Below are positions 6,229 to 11,750 of a stretch of 11,750 bases of DNA, piece after piece. Every line of letters starts with the position of its first letter. Within the stretch, counting starts at the first letter, position 1. Source of the stretch: Spirochaetales bacterium (GTDB lineage: Bacteria > Spirochaetota > Spirochaetia > SZUA-6 > DRHE01). The notes below the pieces were generated by a model. It was not told the DNA's origin. It saw only the letters and a list, made by a program, of their open reading frames with translations, and did not search any database. The DNA is taken from contig JAFGFV010000337.1 of assembly GCA_016930895.1 (NCBI GenBank), positions 1 to 11,750 of the forward strand, read 5' to 3'. The translations under genes were made by a program, and so were the position numbers.

Positions 6229-7185
6229 ATGGAACGATACAGAGAAGGAAGACGACTCTGGATGGTCACCTTGCTGGTTCTGTTTGCCACGGCGTGGGTC
6301 CTGTGGCACTCGGGCTGCAGCAACCCCGCCGGCAGCAGCAACGGCGTGAAGGATCCAACTCCGATGGTGCTGATTCGAGCGGCGGGGGACTCCTTCGAGA
6401 TGGGCGACGGTACCTATGGGCCCAATCCCACGGTCTCCCAGAGCATTTCCTACGACTTCTACGTCTCCCGGACTGAGATCACCAACGAGATCTTCGCGGA
6501 GTTCATAGCGGACGGAGGCTACACGACCGAGCGCTACTGGACCACCAACGGATGGGCCAGGAGAGGGTCGGAAGGGTGGACCGAGCCCGCAACCTGGGCG
6601 GACGCGGAGTACAACCAGGCCGAGCAACCGGTCGTGGGCGTCAGCTGGTACGAAGCCGTGGCATTCTGCAACTGGCTGTCCGAGAAGCAGTCTCTCGTGG
6701 CGGCCTATGACGCTTCGGGGCGGGCCGATCTCACCGCTTCAGGATACCGCCTGCCGACCGAGGTCGAGTGGGAGTACGCCGCGGCCAAGGGAGCAAGCGG
6801 ACTGCCCGAGCGCCTCTATGCCATCGGCGATGTCTGGGACGGGAGCAAGATCGTGTGCAGCGTAGACCCCGAGAGCTCCGCTGCGCCGGCCGTGGTGGGT
6901 TCCCGGAGCCCAGGCGGTGACACCCCTCAAGGGCTCGTGGACATGAACGGCAACGTGTGGGAATGGCTGAGTGACAACTACCAGAACGTGAGTTCCATCA
7001 GCGCGGGAACGGACACGTACCACTTTCTAAATGATGACGCCACGACAACCTTTCTGGAGCGAGGCGGCGGCTGGTACAACATCCACACGTTCTACTTCTG
7101 CTGCTCGTACCGAACGATTCCCGGCCCTCAGCCTCAGTACCGGAGTACGTCTGTTGGATTTCGCATCGTGAGAAGAGCGGATTGA
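6229..7185 (+). CDS. SUMF1/FGE-sulfatase-domain lipoprotein without the FGE catalytic cysteines
   Basis: The product is 318 residues. The ATG at 6229 follows AAGGAGG (6217-6223), which overlaps the preceding TAA. The N-terminus has two basic clusters, a hydrophobic segment and the lipobox HSGC (Cys30), then the tether SNPAGSS. The SUMF1 (formylglycine-generating enzyme-like) domain covers about 45-316. Its family motifs are present: MVLIRAAGDSFEMGD (46-60), VGVSWYEAVAFCNWLS (136-151), YRLPTEVEWEYAA (173-185), GLVDMNGNVWEWLSD (235-249), RGGGW (278-282) and SVGFRIVR (308-315). In true FGE two cysteines follow the GGS motif; the aligned positions here read Asn and Tyr. A Cys-Cys pair (291-292) is close by but out of register. 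A non-catalytic binding role is therefore more likely than formylglycine synthesis. It is the last gene of the three-gene unit, and no sulfatase gene is in view. Confidence 0.92.
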   Translation: MERYREGRRLWMVTLLVLFATAWVLWHSGCSNPAGSSNGVKDPTPMVLIRAAGDSFEMGDGTYGPNPTVSQSISYDFYVSRTEITNEIFAEFIADGGYTTERYWTTNGWARRGSEGWTEPATWADAEYNQAEQPVVGVSWYEAVAFCNWLSEKQSLVAAYDASGRADLTASGYRLPTEVEWEYAAAKGASGLPERLYAIGDVWDGSKIVCSVDPESSAAPAVVGSRSPGGDTPQGLVDMNGNVWEWLSDNYQNVSSISAGTDTYHFLNDDATTTFLERGGGWYNIHTFYFCCSYRTIPGPQPQYRSTSVGFRIVRRAD

Positions 7186-7787
7186 AGTTGGAACCCAAGC
7201 CCTGCGGATCATGAGGAAGGCGGCCTCGGGTCGTCGTACCGGAGCCCCCGGCCGATGCGACCCGCCTGTTCGAGCCCGAAGACCCCGGCTCGACCCTGAC
7301 CGAAAGCGCCCTCGGCACATCCCCCGGTGCCAGGAGCTGGCGGCCACATGCCAACGGTCCGATGTGTCCGATTCCGGCCCTCGCCCTTCTTTGAGTCTGC
7401 TCGACCTCCTCGCCGATGCGATCTCGCCGCTGCGCCGTTCGCGACGTACGAGTCTGCCCCTCGCGATCGACATCCTGTGACGATACCCCACCTTCGCAGG
7501 GCGTATCCCTTGGCTCTCCCGGCCGCCGAGGCCGCGTGCCCGTGTGTTGACGAATGCTCCGTGCTGGCCGACAATGCGCGAGGAGATCTGGGGCCGCGCA
7601 TGCAGGAGCTATTGGACTGCCACACACATCTGACGACCAGCCACTTGGGCTTGCCCACGGCCCTGCCGCCGAAGGAGGCAGCACTTCTGCAGCGCGAGAG
7701 GGACGACGGTATGGAGCCTGTGATCACGGCCGGGGCCAACAGCCTCTCAGCCCTGGGCAAGCTCCAGCGCCGCGCAGGGAGTGCCGG
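7186..7787. other. 602-nt stretch with no convincing gene
   Basis: Short frames fill this stretch on both strands, but none has steady codon bias along its length. The frame ending at 7791 (from ATG 7327, 7348 or 7600) is the least poor. Its last ~60 codons, from ATG 7600 (MQELLDCHTHL...), have GC-rich third positions, and its TGA overlaps the GTG of the TPR gene as GTGA, a layout typical of coupled genes. Upstream of about 7480 that frame loses coding character, and GC-rich-third-position pieces shift between frames (7215-7393, 7360-7480, 7480-7791). This could be a decayed gene. I recognise no family. Confidence 0.5.
7227..7293 (+). other. Two consecutive GC-rich stem-loops after the SUMF1-like gene
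   Basis: The first stem is CGGGTCG (7227-7233) with CGACCCG (7258-7264). The second is TCGAGCC (7270-7276) with GGCTCGA (7287-7293) around a 10-nt loop. They begin about 40 nt after the stop at 7185. No T-run follows, so they are at best a factor-dependent terminator or 3'-end stabiliser of the three-gene transcript. Confidence 0.3.
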
Positions 7788-9407
7788 GTGAAGGGCGCCA
7801 TCGTGCGTCTGCCCCTCCTGCTGCTCTTGCTCCTGCTGGCCCTGCCCTCCGTCCCGATCTGCGCGCTGGACCGGAGCCAGGCAGCTCTGGGCATCAGCCT
7901 GTACAACCAGGGCCGCCTGCGGGAAGCCCGGGAGGTCTTGGAGCAGGTGGTCGCCGCCGGCGATGCCGGGGCCGTCGAGCTGGCCGTCCTGGGCATGAGC
8001 TGTGTCGGGCTCGGCGAGCACGACCGGGCCAGGGAGGTGCTGCTCCAGGCCAAGGAGCTGGCACCGTTCAGCTCCCTAGTGCACATCGGCCTTGGGATGC
8101 TGGAGTTCGAGCTGGGGGCCTACGAGCCGGCCTACCAGCATTTCGAGCTGGCCCGGCAGATCGAGCCGGACTCCCAGCAGGCGGCCAACGGGATGGTCGC
8201 CTCCCTGGTGAACCGGGCGATCCAGCTGTACCGGGAAGGGCAGGAGCTGCAGGCCGAGCAGCTGCTGCTGGAGGCCCGGCGGATCCATCCCGATGCAGCG
8301 GTGGTGCTTCAGAACCTCGGTCTGATCGAGAAGGACAAGGGCAACCTGGACCGGGCAGCCCAGTATTTCGAGCAGGCGCTCGAGCTGGAGCCGAGGAACC
8401 CGCTTCTGATCGGCCTGCTTCTCGAGCTCGAGAAGCTCGCGCTCGAGAAGCAGCGCGGGGGCTCCGGCGGAAACACCGAGCGGGGCGGCGCCGGTTCCGG
8501 GGAGCCGCCGGGGCCGGCCGCGCTCATCCGGCTATACCGGCGCCTGCTGGAGGTGCAGCCGGACAACGCCCAGGCCCAGGCGGAACTGGGAGTGCTCCTG
8601 AACGAGCAGGGACAGCCGGGAGAGGCGGAGCGGGCTTTCCTGGAGGCCGAGGCCCTCGGCACCGAGGAGCCGTATCCGTACCTGTTCCTGGCCCGGCTGT
8701 CCCGGGAACGGGGGGACGAAGGCTCCCGGATCCTCTCCCTTCTGCACTCGGCCATCGGCAAGGCGATCCGCAAGCGCAGCGGGCTCCAGCTGCAGGCGGC
8801 CGGAACCATCCGGCAGACGGAGGGGCAGCTCGGTGCCAAGGAGATGAAGGCGCTCCAGCGCCTGTCCTCGCTGGCCGACGAGCCCCGGGCCGTCCTGCTC
8901 GAAGCCCTGGAGCTCCTGGAGAAGACTCACGAGAGCCGGCAGGCGTACGAGCAGGACCTCCGGCGCCTCGGCTCCTGGTATCCCCACTCCCCGGAGCTCG
9001 CCGTCGCCCTGGGCAGGCTGCTCGAAGCAGCCGGCCGCTACGGGCAGGCCCTGGACCTGTGGATCGGGATCGTGGAGGACTTGCCCGCCGCGACCGAAGC
9101 GCACCTGGGCCTGGCCCGCAGCCTCGAGCATTTGGGCAGACTGGAAGAGGCGCGCATCGCGTACCTGCGGACCCGGGACCTGGATCCGGAAAACCGGGAA
9201 GTCTATCCGGCGCTGCTGCGGTTGTACGAGGCGGCCGGTCGGGAGCAGGACTTGCTGCAGCACTACCGGGAGCTGTATGCCCGGGAGCGCACCAACGTCG
9301 CGCTCTTGGACGCCTGGGCGGAGCTCGAGGAGCGCCTGGGGCAGGCGGAGCAGGCGGCAGCTCACCGCCTCCGGGCCCGGGCCCTGGAGCAGAGAGAGGC
9401 GCAGTGA
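7788..9407 (+). CDS. Secreted TPR-repeat protein
   Basis: The product is 539 residues from a GTG at 7788, with AGGGAG (7776-7781) 6 nt ahead. A GTG five codons later is an alternative. The frame continues upstream to 7554, but that part has no signal or TPR character. The N-terminus is a strong signal peptide with a run of eight leucines (RLPLLLLLLLLALPSVPICA), cleaved probably after ICA near residue 26; there is no lipobox. TPR-type helix pairs run through most of the rest: about 30-60, 64-130, 138-206 (best match NLGLIEKDKGNLDRAAQYF), 246-296 and 402-535. Two breaks stand out: a Gly-rich linker (223-243) and a helical segment without clear TPR match (about 320-400). It probably acts as a periplasmic scaffold for protein partners. 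It converges on the beta-barrel gene with only 8 nt between the stops. Confidence 0.88.
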   Translation: MKGAIVRLPLLLLLLLLALPSVPICALDRSQAALGISLYNQGRLREAREVLEQVVAAGDAGAVELAVLGMSCVGLGEHDRAREVLLQAKELAPFSSLVHIGLGMLEFELGAYEPAYQHFELARQIEPDSQQAANGMVASLVNRAIQLYREGQELQAEQLLLEARRIHPDAAVVLQNLGLIEKDKGNLDRAAQYFEQALELEPRNPLLIGLLLELEKLALEKQRGGSGGNTERGGAGSGEPPGPAALIRLYRRLLEVQPDNAQAQAELGVLLNEQGQPGEAERAFLEAEALGTEEPYPYLFLARLSRERGDEGSRILSLLHSAIGKAIRKRSGLQLQAAGTIRQTEGQLGAKEMKALQRLSSLADEPRAVLLEALELLEKTHESRQAYEQDLRRLGSWYPHSPELAVALGRLLEAAGRYGQALDLWIGIVEDLPAATEAHLGLARSLEHLGRLEEARIAYLRTRDLDPENREVYPALLRLYEAAGREQDLLQHYRELYARERTNVALLDAWAELEERLGQAEQAAAHRLRARALEQREAQ

Positions 9408-9415
9408 GCGCAGTC

Positions 9416-11263
9416 CTAGAACTCGTACACCAGATTGAGACCGAGCAGGAAGGGCAGCGCGCTGTTTCCTTCGTCGTCGTAGCTGCTCAAGGTGAACAAC
9501 CCCTCCAGGGAGAACCCCCGCCGCAGGGGAACCTGCAGCCCGGAATTGACGTCGTGGCGCAGGCCCCGGTAGCCGTGGGAGAAGGCGTAGGCGGCGTTGA
9601 AGGTAAAGGGGACCGCATCCCCGGCCACGGACAGGCCGGCGGTATAGCTGAAGTAGTTGCCCGGGTCCTCCCCGGGGGCGGTGCGGTTGATCCATTCCCA
9701 CTGAGCCCCCCAGCGGCTGCTCACCGCCGCCGTGAGGGGGAGCGCCACGTTCAAGGCCGCGGTGGACAGCAGATCATCCCCGGACGATGAGTTGGTCACG
9801 GCCAGGGTCTCGGAGAGGTCCACGCTGTACAACTTGAGGTTCCAGCGGGGCTTCAGGGTAAGGCCCGCCTGGTACTGGTGCTTCCACAGCCCCTCGGATT
9901 CCTCCACCTCGTTGTTCGAGAGGCTGACCGCCGCGCGATAGTCCAGGAGCGGATCCGGGGAGTGGCTGAAGGTGGCTTCCATCTTGTGATTCCAGCTTTC
10001 GCTTCCCGGCTCCCAGAGAAAGCCCCCCAGGTAGCGGCTGTTCAGGCTCATGTTCGTGACCGGCAGCAGGTACAGGTTCAGGGCCCAGTCTACCGCGTCC
10101 TTGACCCGCAGCCCCGTATTCGAGCGGGTCAGGCCGGCTGCCGCGGACGCGGAGATTTCCCTGAGGGCCCCGCGGTCGGAGCGCCAGCCCAGGGGCAGAT
10201 CGACGTCGTGGGTCAGGTTCCCTCCCTGGGTGACGGCGATCCCATAGGTGGCCCCGGCGAACAGGCCGACCGGGGGCTGGTACTCTGCCCCCGCTTCGGC
10301 CTTCCAGGTTGCCTGGTAGGACTGGTAGGCAACGCCGGAGCCTTCGGCCCAGGCGTCGACCCGGGAGGCGAGCAGCCGGGCCTCCAGGTCCTCGAGCCCA
10401 TTCCAGAGAATGCCCAACCCGGACTCGAGGCTGGCGGAGCTCAAGCTGGAGGCGATGGTTTCGCTGCGGTTGAAGTTCGGCTCAGCCGAAGCCTGGATGG
10501 CCAGGGCATCTCCCAACGGGACAGTGATGCGGAGGTTGCCGGCGGTGCCCAGGGTCTCGCTCTGCTCCTCCCGGTCGTCTTCGTGCTCCAGGGAGCCCGC
10601 CAGCTCGACCCCGATCCTGCCGAGGGTGCCGGCCGCCTTGAGACTCAGGGCATCGTTTCGCCCCGATTCGGTCTCGACCTCGTCGTCGCTGCCCTCGGTC
10701 CAGGTGGAGCGGTAGCTCAGGTTCATGGGCAGGGTCTCGAGCAGGCCGGAGGACAGGGAAGCCTCGATGAAGGCGTCGGAGGCTTCCTTCTCGACCCCTT
10801 CCACCGGCTGCAGTGAGCGGCTGTATCCGCCGGACACGTCGAACTGCAGCCGTTCGAAATCCAGGGCCACCTTCCCGCTGTAGTCCTCGTCCTGGTCGTC
10901 GGCGGACCGGGTCCTGAGCGCCGCCGCGTCCAGGGAGAGGGTGCCCGCCGCGCCGAGGGGGCGGATCAGGGTCACCCGGGAGTCAGTGGCCACGTCGTAG
11001 AGAGCCTCTCCGGCGGGATTCTGTCCGCCCCGCCCGCCAACGGAGATCCGCCCGCTCAGCTCCATGTCCCGGCTCGCCCTGACAGCCCCGGGCTCCGGAT
11101 ACGGCGCCCGCCAGGTGGCGGTGCCCTGGTTCGCCCCCGTATCGGGGAGCCGGCGGATCACCTGGACCTGGGCCCCGGCCTGCCGCTGCACGGGAAGGCC
11201 CACGCACAGGATCGTTAGAATCGCCGCTGCCACAAAGAGCCTGCCCCTCGAGGTACCGGTCAC
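9416..11263 (-). CDS. Predicted outer-membrane beta-barrel protein
   Basis: The product is 615 residues from a GTG at 11263, with GGAGGTG (11278-11272) 8 nt upstream. The signal peptide is MTGTSRGRLFVAAAILTILC and onward, with likely cleavage at AGA|Q (after residue 31). The rest alternates polar and hydrophobic residues in many short strands with acidic or Gly/Asn turns (for example VELAGSLEHEDDREEQSE, FNAAYAFSHGYRG). The chain ends in LLGLNLVYEF, a terminal Phe with alternating hydrophobics, which is the signal used by the BAM machinery for barrel insertion. Length suggests a large barrel with 20 or more strands. No plug domain, TonB box or POTRA-like region is seen, so a TonB receptor or usher is unlikely. 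The family is not recognised. The start overlaps the stop of the upstream FN3 gene by GTGA, implying coupled translation and shared function. Confidence 0.85.
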   Translation of the reverse strand: MTGTSRGRLFVAAAILTILCVGLPVQRQAGAQVQVIRRLPDTGANQGTATWRAPYPEPGAVRASRDMELSGRISVGGRGGQNPAGEALYDVATDSRVTLIRPLGAAGTLSLDAAALRTRSADDQDEDYSGKVALDFERLQFDVSGGYSRSLQPVEGVEKEASDAFIEASLSSGLLETLPMNLSYRSTWTEGSDDEVETESGRNDALSLKAAGTLGRIGVELAGSLEHEDDREEQSETLGTAGNLRITVPLGDALAIQASAEPNFNRSETIASSLSSASLESGLGILWNGLEDLEARLLASRVDAWAEGSGVAYQSYQATWKAEAGAEYQPPVGLFAGATYGIAVTQGGNLTHDVDLPLGWRSDRGALREISASAAAGLTRSNTGLRVKDAVDWALNLYLLPVTNMSLNSRYLGGFLWEPGSESWNHKMEATFSHSPDPLLDYRAAVSLSNNEVEESEGLWKHQYQAGLTLKPRWNLKLYSVDLSETLAVTNSSSGDDLLSTAALNVALPLTAAVSSRWGAQWEWINRTAPGEDPGNYFSYTAGLSVAGDAVPFTFNAAYAFSHGYRGLRHDVNSGLQVPLRRGFSLEGLFTLSSYDDEGNSALPFLLGLNLVYEF

Positions 11264-11750
11264 GGTGCCGTCACCTCCGCCCGCGGGCCCTCGTTTCCCG
11301 AGGTGTCGATGGTCGCCACGGCGTACACCAGCCCGGCGCTCCCCCCGCGGTCCAGGAACTCGGTCTTGTCGTAGACCACGCCGACGGGCCGCTTGGCGGC
11401 GCCCCCCGGGTACTCGGACCGGTACACGCGGTAGCCCTTTACGTCCGGCTCGGGGCAGGCCGTCCAGCTCAGGCGCATCCCACGCCGTACCACGGCGGCT
11501 TTCAGCTCCCCAGGCGGAGCCGGGGGCAGGATATCCGTGGGCGTGATCTCCACCTGGGAGCAGGGCTCGCTCTCGTTGCCGCTGGAGTCTACGGCGGTGA
11601 GAGCGTATTGATACGCAACCCCCCGCTCCGCCTCCCGGTCGGTCCAGCTGGTGGCTTGTCTGCCCAGCTCCGCCACGGGAGCGGGCTCTTTCCGGACAGC
11701 CCGCCTGGCCCCGCCGTCCGCCCGGCTGCGGTACACCCGGTAGCCGGCCA
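11260..11750 (-). CDS. FN3-domain protein, C-terminal part (5' end outside window)
   Basis: The frame is open from the right edge (first full codon 11748-11746) to the TGA at 11262-11260 and gives 162 residues. It contains the second half of one fibronectin type III domain (GYRVYRS at the edge, then YQYALTAVDSSGNESEP) and one full domain (PPAPPGELKAAVV, LSWTACPEPDVKGYRVYRS, LVYAVATIDTSGNEGP). The protein ends directly after the second domain. Both domains share the 'GYRVYRS ... VDxSGNE' signature of exported FN3 modules. Signal or anchor must lie upstream of the window. The stop overlaps the GTG of the beta-barrel gene, so the two form one operon. The FN3 type differs from the pair in the lipoprotein at 2128-4026. 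Confidence 0.88.
   Translation of the reverse strand, partial: AGYRVYRSRADGGARRAVRKEPAPVAELGRQATSWTDREAERGVAYQYALTAVDSSGNESEPCSQVEITPTDILPPAPPGELKAAVVRRGMRLSWTACPEPDVKGYRVYRSEYPGGAAKRPVGVVYDKTEFLDRGGSAGLVYAVATIDTSGNEGPRAEVTAP

Noticed and set aside
7268..7296. tRNA T-arm-like GTTCGAG sequence
   Set aside because: No acceptor, D-arm or anticodon arm can be fitted around it. It is part of a simple stem-loop.
7209..8021. A 270-codon open frame on the minus strand
   Set aside because: It overlaps the TPR gene start and shows Ser/Arg/Gly-rich noise with no ribosome site or domain.
8532..9701. A 389-codon open frame on the minus strand
   Set aside because: It is antisense to the TPR gene and overlaps the barrel gene in another frame. 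It has Gln/Leu/Arg-rich sequence with no recognisable domain.
7781..9790. A 669-codon open frame on the plus strand overlapping the TPR gene
   Set aside because: It is an Arg/Gly/Pro/Ala-rich shadow of the TPR gene in a neighbouring frame. The 7788 frame has a signal peptide and TPR repeats.
9878..10816. A 312-codon open frame on the plus strand
   Set aside because: It is antisense to the beta-barrel gene. The barrel frame has a signal peptide and C-terminal Phe signature, while this frame has none.

Overview
The window comes from a high-GC Gram-negative bacterium. Every complete gene product carries either a lipoprotein signal with a lipobox Cys or a Sec signal peptide, and one is a predicted outer-membrane beta-barrel ending in Phe. 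Gene style (SUMF1-like lipoproteins, short propeller repeats, beta-helix lipoproteins with a 'GISLKGG' motif, tandem FN3/Ig-like domains) recalls environmental spirochaetes, acidobacteria or deltaproteobacteria. I cannot fix the phylum from this sequence. There are no rRNA, tRNA, CRISPR or IS elements that I can support.

Layout. (1) 1-557 (+): the C-terminal part of a PchR-type AraC-family regulator. (2) 596-4026 (-): two genes in one direction, an FN3/Ig-like repeat lipoprotein (4026-2128) followed by a beta-helix lipoprotein (2044-596). The second is cut by an in-frame amber codon at 1694-1696. (3) 4027-4424: a 398-nt divergent control region with a TATAAT box toward the minus-strand genes and imperfect direct and inverted repeats. 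(4) 4425-7185 (+): three tightly spaced lipoprotein genes (a two-repeat 'PHISYYD' protein, a seven-repeat PD40-like beta-propeller, a SUMF1/FGE-like protein), joined by Shine-Dalgarno sequences that overlap the upstream stop codons. (5) 7186-7787: about 600 nt with no convincing gene but two GC-rich stem-loops. (6) 7788-9407 (+): a secreted TPR protein. (7) 9416-11750 (-): an outer-membrane beta-barrel and, upstream with a GTGA start/stop overlap, the C-terminal end of a FN3-domain protein that runs off the window.

How the genes may work together. Five lipoproteins with different extracellular-type folds diverge from one control region. Four of the five start their mature part with a similar short tether, Cys-x-x-Pro-(Ala/Thr)-Gly or close to it. 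This looks like a cell-envelope or surface-display locus, but its substrate or partner cannot be read from the sequence. The right-hand set (FN3 protein, beta-barrel, periplasmic TPR protein) has the parts of an envelope assembly or export unit. That is inference only. The most concrete oddities are the amber codon in the beta-helix gene, the near-identical DNA of propeller repeats 1 and 4, and the unusually short two-repeat propeller-like protein.
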